Origin: a bacterium HR30 | GTDB lineage: Bacteria; Desulfobacterota; Binatia; HRBIN30 | Length of the DNA: 34,879 bases | NCBI GenBank assembly: GCA_002898795.1 | Contig: BEIG01000025.1 | Location: forward strand, 1-34,879 | Reading direction: 5' to 3' | Shown here: piece after piece, positions 25,525 through 33,072 of the stretch | Layout: the number at the start of each line of letters is the position of its first letter | How positions within the stretch are numbered: position 1 is the first letter of the stretch | The notes under the pieces: generated by a model | Databases searched by the model: none | Seen by the model: the letters and a program-made list of their open reading frames with translations, nothing else | Told to the model about the DNA's origin: nothing | Position numbers and translations under genes: made by a program

Positions 25525-26574
25525 TTAAAAGCTGCTCGGCAGTACGATAACGTCTCCTTGCAGGGCCCCGCCGATGAAATGTGGCTTTAGGGCGGTGCTT
25601 TGGCCGTTCCCAAGGGACTCTTCGGCGATCAAAATCACCCCGGTTCCTACCCCCACCGAGCGCGTAGGCACCGGACGGATTCGAGTCTGGCCTACGATGG
25701 TCCCTTGCATGGCAAAATGAAAAACGGAACGAGTTGGATCGGGCCGACTATCGACCCAGGTAAGGGGCAGGTCAGCAAAGCACGTCACTTGGAGACTGGC
25801 CGAAAGCCGCTGTTCGAACTCATTGAAGGTATCGAACGCCAGGCTTGTCGTGGTAGGGACGGCGCGGTCGAAGTCAGCACTGCAAGGCACGAACGTGACC
25901 GTGGTACTTACGGGGCTGCCGGTGACGGGGTCTGGTGCTTGGTCGTAATAGTGGTTCAGCAACAAAATCCGCGGGCAAGCGCTGTACTCTCGATCATCCA
26001 ACGCAAGAACGGTATCGCGATTGTTTCCACCCATCGAGCGCAGGGTGAACGCAGGGTATTTGCGCAGTGAGCCGCCGGCACGGTCGATCACGGTTGCTTC
26101 ACCCGTGAGCGCATTCTTGGAGCTAGGCACCTCGCCTTCGTCAATGACGACGCAACGGAGTTCTCCCAGAAACCCTTGTGCGAGCGGGGGAACAAGCCCG
26201 GGGTGAAGGTCTTCTGGCCGGCCATCCGAAGGACGAGGCCCGAGGCCGGTGCTCGCAACCCAAACTGTGGGCTGCTGGCGAGTGAGGGAGATTTGGAAGT
26301 CGACCACCTGCCAAAGGGGCTCACCGGTATTGGGATTTGGTGCGGCATTCACGTACAAACAGAGCAAAGAGATTCTCACACCAGTTGTGTTGGTGAGCTG
26401 AATAATCGTGTCACGATTGGCATCGTGGACGACCTTGGGAAACCACACAATTGCCCCAGGCTGGTCCGTGCTGATTTCCGCTTGTGTGACGGCGCCCAAG
26501 GAAAGGCAAGCGAGGGCAGCAACGCAAAAGACAACGGTACTTTGAGCACGGATCTTTGGCGTGGCGCTTAGCAT
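25525..26574 (-). CDS. Secreted protein of unknown family, paralog A (349 aa)
   Basis: A 349-aa protein with a signal peptide (about 1-32, cleavage near VTQA/EI). I do not recognise the family, but it is clearly homologous to the two upstream proteins. Shared blocks in order are: AIVWFPKVVHD, DTIIQLTNTTG, LCLYVNAAP, LTRQQPTVW, GFLGELRCVVID, GEATV, the ACPRILLLNHYYD block, VPCSADFD, FNEFEQRLSAS, GQTRIRPVP and VILIAEESL. Beta-rich composition and a few conserved Cys suggest an extracellular, disulfide-stabilised beta fold. The ATG at 26574 has a TAGGAG ribosome binding site 7 nt upstream. It is separated from paralog B by an intrinsic terminator and so probably has its own promoter. Confidence 0.82.
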   Translation of the reverse strand: MLSATPKIRAQSTVVFCVAALACLSLGAVTQAEISTDQPGAIVWFPKVVHDANRDTIIQLTNTTGVRISLLCLYVNAAPNPNTGEPLWQVVDFQISLTRQQPTVWVASTGLGPRPSDGRPEDLHPGLVPPLAQGFLGELRCVVIDEGEVPSSKNALTGEATVIDRAGGSLRKYPAFTLRSMGGNNRDTVLALDDREYSACPRILLLNHYYDQAPDPVTGSPVSTTVTFVPCSADFDRAVPTTTSLAFDTFNEFEQRLSASLQVTCFADLPLTWVDSRPDPTRSVFHFAMQGTIVGQTRIRPVPTRSVGVGTGVILIAEESLGNGQSTALKPHFIGGALQGDVIVLPSSF

Positions 26575-26669
26575 GGGGCACTCCTAGCGAACTTTGGGGA
26601 GAGAACGAAGCCCAGGGAAGCCGGCAGATCAACTTGACGGGCGACGGCAGTCGCCTTCGCGGACGCTGA

Positions 26670-26712
26670 AAACAGCAAACAAAAAGGGCAGAAGCACAGT
26701 GCTTCTGCCCTT
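26670..26712 (-). terminator. Intrinsic terminator downstream of paralog B
   Basis: A 14-bp perfect inverted repeat (AAGGGCAGAAGCAC at 26684-26697, its complement at 26699-26712) ends 24 nt after the paralog B stop. Read on the minus strand, the hairpin is followed by TTTTTGTTTGC, a good U-tract. It should end the paralog C-B transcript before paralog A. A smaller hairpin (GGCGAC/GTCGCC, 26640-26655) lies just beyond. Confidence 0.88.
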
Positions 26713-26735
26713 CGAACCCACAGGAACGCCGTGAC

Positions 26736-27977
26736 TTACTGATTCGGGCTCAAGAAAATGAAGTCGGAACGATCGCGACTACCAGTAAAGTGGACATTCT
26801 CTGCGCTACTGTTGACGGCGCCCTCCCTACCCCCGGCCAAGAAGCGCTCTGCGACGACCATAATGCCATTCGCACGGTCGGCCTGCTGAACGGACCGAAT
26901 TCGGGTCTGCCCACTCAATGTGCCCTGGACCCCCACGCTAAAGATGGAAAACGCGTTATCCGCTCCACCGGGTCGCGTGTCGATGTCCGACAGTTGGACT
27001 TCGCGGAAGCAGGTAAACCGTGTCGAACTCGAGAACCGCTGTTCGAACTCGTTGAAGATCAAGAACTGCAGTGTTGCCCCACCGAGGTTGTTTTCCTGGA
27101 GCAGGAAGTCCTCACTACATGGCACCACGGTGATGTCCGTCGTCGCTGTTCGCGACACTCCCGGACTGCCTCCAGAGAAATGCGACTGGATCACGGCACC
27201 GTCGAAGAAATGGTTCAAAATCCAAACGTTCGGGCAACCGTCGTACTCCGCGTCTGGGCCACCGAGAACCAGGGTGTCGTCTTGGTTGTTCACAGTGGTC
27301 GACTTCAGAGTGATGGCATTGTACTTCCGCGCGTCCACGTCAGGCGCATCAGCGGGCAGTGCAGATACGATAGTCGCGTGGCCGGCTAGGTCACCCGCGG
27401 CATTGTTGGCGGGGTTGAAGCCAATGGTTGGCCGGTAATCCTCAGGGTTGACCTGAATACACTTAAGCTCGCCGATAAACGGATCCTCCGGCACCGGTGG
27501 GATAGATGAGTCGGCATTGGTTTGACCACCAGGGCCCTGGTTACCGCCAGTAAGTGGAAAGACGGTCAAGCCATCGGCCGCACTGAACGAAATGGGTTGT
27601 CTTTTCGTAAGTCGGAAGCGGAAATCGGTTTCCGTCCAACCCTCCAAACAGCGACCTCCTTCGGGGCAACGGCTGGACGCTGTTTCTGGGGTGCAGGCTA
27701 CGTCGGGTGCGTTGCTACAATGCCCCGTCGCGTTGACCCAGTAACAGCGCGCAGCAATGATGGAATTTGAGGTGTTCGTAATCTGAATTTCCGTATCTGT
27801 CGGGCGGCCGAACAGTACGCCACTCGTATCCACCACTACCTTCGGGAACACCAAAATCGCCCCCGAACTGTCGGAGCCAATCGTGGCGCCCGCGATCCCC
27901 GGGATCCACAAGCTTGCTACGCCAAGGGCCAAACCCCACAGCGCCCTGCTGAGCTTTTTTGCCGTCATGGTGCTCAT
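26736..27977 (-). CDS. Secreted protein of unknown family, paralog B (413 aa)
   Basis: A 413-aa protein with a signal peptide (about 1-31, cleavage near AGA/TI). It shares with paralogs A and C the blocks AILVFPKVVVD, TEIQITNTSN, CYWVNATG, LTKRQPISF, FIGELKCIQVN, GHATIV, YNAITLKST, GCPNVWILNHFFDG, VVPCSEDF, LQFLIFNEFEQRFSSS, GQTRIRSV and IMVVAERFL. It has an extra cysteine-rich insert after the first Cys (HCSNAPDVACT to RCPEGGRC), like other cysteine-rich proteins in this window. Function is unknown. The ATG at 27977 is preferred to the longer frame because AGGAAAGGAG lies just upstream and the signal peptide then starts normally. It is 48 nt from paralog C, so the two probably form an operon. 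Confidence 0.82.
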   Translation of the reverse strand: MSTMTAKKLSRALWGLALGVASLWIPGIAGATIGSDSSGAILVFPKVVVDTSGVLFGRPTDTEIQITNTSNSIIAARCYWVNATGHCSNAPDVACTPETASSRCPEGGRCLEGWTETDFRFRLTKRQPISFSAADGLTVFPLTGGNQGPGGQTNADSSIPPVPEDPFIGELKCIQVNPEDYRPTIGFNPANNAAGDLAGHATIVSALPADAPDVDARKYNAITLKSTTVNNQDDTLVLGGPDAEYDGCPNVWILNHFFDGAVIQSHFSGGSPGVSRTATTDITVVPCSEDFLLQENNLGGATLQFLIFNEFEQRFSSSTRFTCFREVQLSDIDTRPGGADNAFSIFSVGVQGTLSGQTRIRSVQQADRANGIMVVAERFLAGGREGAVNSSAENVHFTGSRDRSDFIFLSPNQ

Positions 27978-28025
27978 CACGTCGTCTCCTTTCCTCACCA
28001 CCTGCTGATGGCCCTTCATGACGCT

Positions 28026-29189
28026 CTACTCGACCGGCACCGAGATTACGTCGGTCGCATTGGGCGAGGGCAGCGGGTCGTCATTCTCACCCTGTGTCGC
28101 GCCATCGTATCGGTTTCCTTGGACGTACGGATTGTACGCTGCCCACGCAGTTACGTTCGGAACGGACGTCCAACGCAGCTCTTCGGCGACCATCAGCACA
28201 CCGCCTTGTCCGGGTACGGGCCGGAAGCGCGTGTGTCGAGTGGTCGACCCGCCGAGCGCCCCCGGGGTGAATGCTGCCGACAGTTGCCCCAAGGGTGCTG
28301 TCATCCAGCAATTTACGGAAAAGCTACCGCTTAACCGAGCTTCAAATTCATCCCACGTGAGAAATTGCAACGTAACCGTCGTGGTCCGCCCGTTCTCGAA
28401 ATCTTGGGTGCAAGGAACCACAGTCAAGAACGTTTCCACCGGGCAGTTATTTCCAGCGCACAACCCAACGGGCCCGAGAGAAGTTGCGGAAGAAAGAGAA
28501 AGCTGTGGGGTACCATGAGCAAAGTGATTCAGAATGGTTGTGTCCGGACAGGCTGCGTACTCGCCACCAGGGTTGGCGTCGGTCAGTGTGAGTTCCAGGT
28601 CCGCTCCTGGCAGCACTTGCGTATTTGCCGGCAGGGCAATGGCATTGTAGGTCGCCACATCGCCATCGTTTCGCTGGATGGTTGCTTCGCCTTTCAGTCG
28701 GTTTCCTGGCCAGGGTTGCCCGGTTTCATCCACTTGCACGCACTTAAGTTCGCCTCTGAAACCGGTCGGCACCGGGGGGATTAAGCCGGGGTCAAAGCCC
28801 GAGCCGTAGGCACCAAACGGACTGGTGTGATCCACACGCCGCCCTGCGCTCGCGACCCACATGGTGGGTTGTTGCCTTGTCAAAACTAGCTCGAAGTCGG
28901 TCACCGACCAAAGCGGTGGGTTGGTCGGCCCAGGTGGCAGATTCGGGTTTACCGGAGCGCCATTCACGTAAAAACAATGTACGAAGGCTAAGCTGTTGCC
29001 TGTGTTGGAAAGCTGAATGATGGTATCCCGCGTGCCATCCCAAACGACCTTGGGGTATACCACCACAGAGCCGCTGATTTCTGTCGTGACACTCCGAATT
29101 TCTTGGCTGAGCCCTGTGCTAGCCCAGGCAAGTAGGCCAAGAGCGGAAAGCCCCAGCGTCCTCAAGCCCCAAAACCGCTTCTTCTGCAT
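28026..29189 (-). CDS. Secreted protein of unknown family, paralog C (387 aa)
   Basis: A 387-aa protein with a signal peptide (about 1-29, cleavage near LSQ/EI). Shared family blocks are SVVVYPKVVWD, DTIIQLSNTGN, CFYVNGAP, LTRQQPTMW, PPVPTGFRGELKCVQVD, GEATI, YNAIALP, ACPDTTILNHFAHG, VVPCTQDFENGRTTTVTLQF, WDEFEARLSGS and VLMVAEEL. It lacks the complete GQTRIRPV block of the others but keeps TRFRPVP. I chose the ATG at 29189, which has AAGGAG 8 nt upstream; the long frame from 29297 would hide the signal peptide behind about 36 residues. It is probably the first gene of the C-B operon, with a candidate promoter at 29323-29351. Function is unknown. Confidence 0.82.
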   Translation of the reverse strand: MQKKRFWGLRTLGLSALGLLAWASTGLSQEIRSVTTEISGSVVVYPKVVWDGTRDTIIQLSNTGNSLAFVHCFYVNGAPVNPNLPPGPTNPPLWSVTDFELVLTRQQPTMWVASAGRRVDHTSPFGAYGSGFDPGLIPPVPTGFRGELKCVQVDETGQPWPGNRLKGEATIQRNDGDVATYNAIALPANTQVLPGADLELTLTDANPGGEYAACPDTTILNHFAHGTPQLSLSSATSLGPVGLCAGNNCPVETFLTVVPCTQDFENGRTTTVTLQFLTWDEFEARLSGSFSVNCWMTAPLGQLSAAFTPGALGGSTTRHTRFRPVPGQGGVLMVAEELRWTSVPNVTAWAAYNPYVQGNRYDGATQGENDDPLPSPNATDVISVPVE

Positions 29190-29322
29190 CCGCTTTCTCC
29201 TTTCTTCGCCGGACAAGAACCGCAACTCCAAGCTCGTGTCGGCTGGTTCGAGCCAAGCAAGCTTCGAGACTACCACGTCCCCGTTTTCCGGCACCAACGA
29301 GCCGCACTACGCAAGCCCCGCC

Positions 29323-29351
29323 CAAATACTGCAACCCCCTATCCTTGTCAA
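29323..29351 (-). promoter_or_regulatory. Candidate sigma70-type promoter for paralogs C and B
   Basis: On the minus strand a perfect -35 (TTGACA, 29351-29346) is followed after 17 nt by TATTTG (29328-29323), which matches only three of six -10 bases. It would give a leader of about 125 nt before the paralog C start. The -35 and the spacing are good, but the -10 is weak. Confidence 0.4.
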
Positions 29352-29542
29352 GCTGAAAAGCCGCTGGACGCCTTGTCTTTCCATGCCGAAACGCGCATCT
29401 GCCCTACGCTTGACCACGGTAGAAGCGTTTGGTATGAGCGCGGCCACTCTCGGATAAGGATAAGGGCGCAAGTTGCCCTGAGGTGGAAATGACGAGCCGC
29501 TGGGAGGGGGCGGCAACCCCGGGGGGAGTGAGGAGCAGGTAG

Positions 29543-31204
29543 ATGAGGAAAGTGGATTGGTTTTTGTCTGTTGCGTGCGGCATGTCGCTGACGATCTTTC
29601 TAGCAGGTTGTCCGGCTCGAAAACCTACGGCCGTGAAGGAAGTCCCTCGGGTCACCGGAAAGATCCCCCAGTACACCCCAGCTCGAGCCGGGTTACCGAT
29701 GACGAAGATCTGGAAGAGCCAAATTGCCTTCGGGGATATCAATAACGACGGCTTTGCCGACCTGGGTGCTGTATCCCGGCTGGCTGATGGACCGTGGATT
29801 TGGGCAGGCGACGGCAAGGGAGGATGGACCGACGCGTCTTCCGGCCTTCCGCGAGAGTCCTTTTGTGGTGGGGGGATGGATTTTGGCGACGTGAATCGCG
29901 ACGGAAAAATCGATGTCGCGATTGCGGACCACTGCAAGGGCGTTTTTGTTTTCCTGGGCGATGGTGCGGGGCGGTGGGTGTCGGCCTCGGCTGGCTTACC
30001 GACCGTGGGATGCGAAGACGTGGCTTTTGGGGACTTCAACAAAGATGGCTGCCTCGACCTGGTCACCGTAGCTGCCTCGGAGGAAGGAGTGAGAGCGTTT
30101 ACGGGCAACTGCAAAGGCGTGTGGCGCGAAAGTTCTACCGGCCTTGCGCAAAGTGAATGGGGTAACTCCGTCACGGTGGCAGACATGAATGGCGACGGTA
30201 ACCCCGACGTAGTGGCTGCCTATGCGGCGGGCCCGCGCGTGTGGTTGGGCGACGGGAAGGGCAATTGGCAGGAAGCCTCGGCTGGCATGCCGGCCCCCGA
30301 GGTCCACGGCCTGTACTGGGGTATCGCGGTTGGAGATATCAATGGCGACGGACGCTTGGATGTGGTGGCTACGGACCAGTCCCGCGGGCCCCAGGTCTTT
30401 TTGCAAACGGAGGCGGGTGGCTACGTGGCCACCGATTCCCGGCAGTGCATCGGAGGTGCGAACGACGGACTTTTTTGCATGTCATCTGCTGATTGCCCCG
30501 GAGGCTCGTGCGCCACGCACGTATGCAAGGGTGTGTGCGTGAAAGGTGCACGCGGGAATTCTTGCTTTACCGACGATGACTGCGAAGATCCGAGCCCCCC
30601 GCGCCCTGGCCGGGAACCCGAGGAACCGAAGTGCGACTTACCGAAGAATGTGGGTCAGCAGTGCAACGCCGAAGGCAACCCGGCCCAATGTGTGCCCGGA
30701 GTTTGCGCGCCCGTTCAAAATGGCCATGGCTTACCTCTCATGAACGCTTTGGGGGTGGCCGTCGGAGATCTGAACAACGACGGTAAGGCGGACCTTGTGG
30801 TCGCGGGCAAAACGAACACCCGAGAAATAGGCGGGGTGTACGGAGTGTTTGCCTTTCTGGGTGATGGCAAAGGGAACTTTACGTTGATTCCTGCCTCGGC
30901 AGGGCTGCCACACGATGGCCGCGAACGCACGTGGGGAGTGGGCCTAGCGGACATCGACCGTGACGGCGTGCTCGACATCGGAGTTGCTTTCGGGGACGTG
31001 TTGCCGCCCTCGTTCCGCTCGGGTGACTTGAGGCCAAAGGCAACGAAGAAGCAGCCAAAGGAACGGGGCTGGTTCTCTCGCTTGTTTGGGGGCAAGGCCT
31101 CTGACCAGTCGCAGTCACCAACCGCGTCGACTTCCGAGGCCCCGAAGCCACCGGAGCGGGGTCATTTCGGCTCGATTGAAGTTTGGCGCGGCTCGCTACC
31201 TTAA
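29543..31204 (+). CDS. Lipoprotein with seven FG-GAP/VCBS repeats (predicted beta-propeller)
   Basis: A 553-aa lipoprotein with lipobox IFLAGC (Cys23). Seven calcium-loop motifs of the DxNxDGxxD type mark FG-GAP repeats, starting at residues 65, 116, 164, 214, 265, 409 and 470. This is the count of a seven-bladed, integrin-like propeller. Between repeats five and six there is an insert (about 296-396) with many Cys (302-388), containing CIGGANDGLFC and CPGGSC. The tail (about 490-553) is Lys/Pro/Ser-rich. It is probably anchored on the envelope surface or in the periplasm; the ligand is unknown. An AGGAG ribosome binding site lies 8 nt before the ATG at 29543. It is divergent from the paralog C-B operon, with 353 nt between starts. 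Confidence 0.85.
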   Translation: MRKVDWFLSVACGMSLTIFLAGCPARKPTAVKEVPRVTGKIPQYTPARAGLPMTKIWKSQIAFGDINNDGFADLGAVSRLADGPWIWAGDGKGGWTDASSGLPRESFCGGGMDFGDVNRDGKIDVAIADHCKGVFVFLGDGAGRWVSASAGLPTVGCEDVAFGDFNKDGCLDLVTVAASEEGVRAFTGNCKGVWRESSTGLAQSEWGNSVTVADMNGDGNPDVVAAYAAGPRVWLGDGKGNWQEASAGMPAPEVHGLYWGIAVGDINGDGRLDVVATDQSRGPQVFLQTEAGGYVATDSRQCIGGANDGLFCMSSADCPGGSCATHVCKGVCVKGARGNSCFTDDDCEDPSPPRPGREPEEPKCDLPKNVGQQCNAEGNPAQCVPGVCAPVQNGHGLPLMNALGVAVGDLNNDGKADLVVAGKTNTREIGGVYGVFAFLGDGKGNFTLIPASAGLPHDGRERTWGVGLADIDRDGVLDIGVAFGDVLPPSFRSGDLRPKATKKQPKERGWFSRLFGGKASDQSQSPTASTSEAPKPPERGHFGSIEVWRGSLP

Positions 31205-31240
31205 ACTACGGCGTCCGCGCTAGTTCTGTTCGGATCGAAT

Positions 31241-31270
31241 GAGGGCTTTCGGCTCGAGCTGAAAGCCCTC
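31241..31270 (+). terminator. Stem-loop after the FG-GAP lipoprotein gene
   Basis: A 10-bp perfect stem (GAGGGCTTTC at 31241-31250, GAAAGCCCTC at 31261-31270) with a 10-nt loop lies 37 nt after the stop codon. The following GTCGTTTGCG is only weakly U-rich. It is a likely terminator separating this gene from the ABC exporter genes. Confidence 0.6.
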
Positions 31271-31338
31271 GTCGTTTGCGTACTATGGCCGTGGCCCGGC
31301 ATTGCACCGGCGCGGGCGTGTGAGATGATCCAGGGGTC

Positions 31339-33072
31339 ATGAAGCGACTGTGGCCTTACTTGCGTCGTTACCGGGGACGCTACGCTTTGGGGGCGGCCGC
31401 ATTGCTTCTGACGGCGACCATGGCGATGTCCGTTCCCTATCTCTTGAAGCGCGCGGTAGACGCCGCTGCCGTGGGGGCTGGGCGGGACGTGGCGGAGTTT
31501 GCCCTTCTTGTCGTTATTGTCGCCGCCGGGCAAGCCATCGTGCGCACGGCTTCTCGGGCGCTTGTATTCAACGTCGGTCGCGATGTGGAGTACGATTTGC
31601 GCAACGACCTTTTCGCTCACTTGCTGCGCTTGCCAGTGGCTTACTACCGCCGCAATCCCACCGGCGACATTATGTCGCGGTTGGTAAATGACATCACTGC
31701 AGTACGCATGGTGCTTGGCCCGGGTGTGCTGAACCTGATCAACACGCCCCTGTACTACGCGTACGGGCTGGCGATCATGTGTCACTTAAACACACGCCTC
31801 ACATTGCTGGCGCTGGCACCGTACCCGATTTTGCTCGTCGGTGTGAAGATTTTGAGCCGGCGATTGATGGAGGGCACCCTACGCGTCCAAGAGGGTCTCG
31901 CTGGGCTTGCCGCGTTGGTTCAAGAAAACGTTAGTGGCGCTCACGTCGTGAGGGCACATGCTGCGGAACAAGTGGAGATCCAGCGCTTCCGTAAGGCCAA
32001 CGATGCCTTCCAAGCCGCGAGTGTCGAACTTGCGCGCGTCCGAGGTCGGCTCTTTCCCCTGATGCGTCTGGCCGCGGGGACCGGTTCCTTGGTGGTCCTG
32101 TGGTACGGAGGGCATTTAGTCATTCGCCAACAACTCACCGTGGGCGACTTAGTGGCATTTCTTGGATACCTGAACTTGTTAGCTTGGCCCACTATGGCCC
32201 TCGGCTGGATTTTGTCGGTGTTCCAGCGCGGGCGGGCGGCCATGCAAAGGCTGGAAGAAGTTTTGTCCCTCGAGCCTGCGATTGCCGAGCCAAGCGAGCC
32301 GGTTAGGGTCGAGCACGTCCGCGGAGAGATCGAGTTTCGCAACGTTACCTTTGCCTACCCCGGACGGGAAAATGCACCGGCGCTCCGCGATGTTACGTTT
32401 CGGATCCCACCGCGGTCATTGGTTGCCGTTGTCGGACGCACTGGAGCAGGGAAAAGTACCCTGGCTGCGCTGTTGCCTCGGCTGTGGGACCCTAGCGCGG
32501 GTCGCGTGTTTCTCGATGGAGTCGACTTGCGTGCGTGGTCGTTAGCCGCACTTAGGCGGGCGATTTGTGTTGTTCCCCAGGACCCATTTTTGTTCTCTGC
32601 AACTCTACGGGAAAACATCGCGTTTGGGGCGGAGGAACCGAGCGACGAGGAGATTCTGCGTGCGGTTCATTTGGCTGGTTTAGAGGCAGACGTGGAACGC
32701 CTTCCTCGAGGGCTCGACACGTTGGTGGGGGAACGGGGAGTGTTGCTTTCGGGGGGCCAAAAACAGCGGGTGACGTTGGCTCGGGCACTGCTTTCGGCCG
32801 CGCCTGTTGTGGTCTTGGATGATCCACTGTCCAGCGTCGATGCGGAAACCGAGCGCAACATTTTGGAACGCTTGCTGCCCTTCTTACGCAGCAGAACGAC
32901 TTTGCTGATTTCGCACCGAATCTCCACGGTGCGTTATGCCGATTTGATCCTTGTACTCGAACGGGGGCGGGTTGCCGAAGTTGGCCGCCACGAGGAGCTG
33001 CTCGCCCGGCAGGGGCTGTACGCTGCTTTGTTTCGCCAACAAGAGCTGGAGGAGGAACTGGCAGCCTTATGA
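31339..33072 (+). CDS. ABC exporter half-transporter, degenerate-site subunit
   Basis: A 577-aa MsbA/MdlA-type half-transporter. An N-terminal six-helix membrane domain (about 1-310) is followed by an ATPase domain with Walker A GRTGAGKST (from residue 366), signature LSGGQKQR (from 470), Walker B VVVLDDPLSS with Asp494, and switch ISHRIS. The residue after Walker B is Asp495 instead of the catalytic Glu, as in the degenerate partner of heterodimeric exporters such as TM287/288. It overlaps the next half-transporter by 4 nt (ATGA), so they almost certainly form a heterodimer. The substrate is unknown; lipid or drug export are family possibilities. The ATG at 31339 has AGGGG close upstream. 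Confidence 0.92.
   Translation: MKRLWPYLRRYRGRYALGAAALLLTATMAMSVPYLLKRAVDAAAVGAGRDVAEFALLVVIVAAGQAIVRTASRALVFNVGRDVEYDLRNDLFAHLLRLPVAYYRRNPTGDIMSRLVNDITAVRMVLGPGVLNLINTPLYYAYGLAIMCHLNTRLTLLALAPYPILLVGVKILSRRLMEGTLRVQEGLAGLAALVQENVSGAHVVRAHAAEQVEIQRFRKANDAFQAASVELARVRGRLFPLMRLAAGTGSLVVLWYGGHLVIRQQLTVGDLVAFLGYLNLLAWPTMALGWILSVFQRGRAAMQRLEEVLSLEPAIAEPSEPVRVEHVRGEIEFRNVTFAYPGRENAPALRDVTFRIPPRSLVAVVGRTGAGKSTLAALLPRLWDPSAGRVFLDGVDLRAWSLAALRRAICVVPQDPFLFSATLRENIAFGAEEPSDEEILRAVHLAGLEADVERLPRGLDTLVGERGVLLSGGQKQRVTLARALLSAAPVVVLDDPLSSVDAETERNILERLLPFLRSRTTLLISHRISTVRYADLILVLERGRVAEVGRHEELLARQGLYAALFRQQELEEELAAL

Noticed and set aside
29404-30186. A 260-codon minus-strand frame opposite the FG-GAP gene
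   Set aside because: It is antisense to clear calcium-loop repeats, and its Pro/Ser/Thr-rich composition is typical of a shadow.
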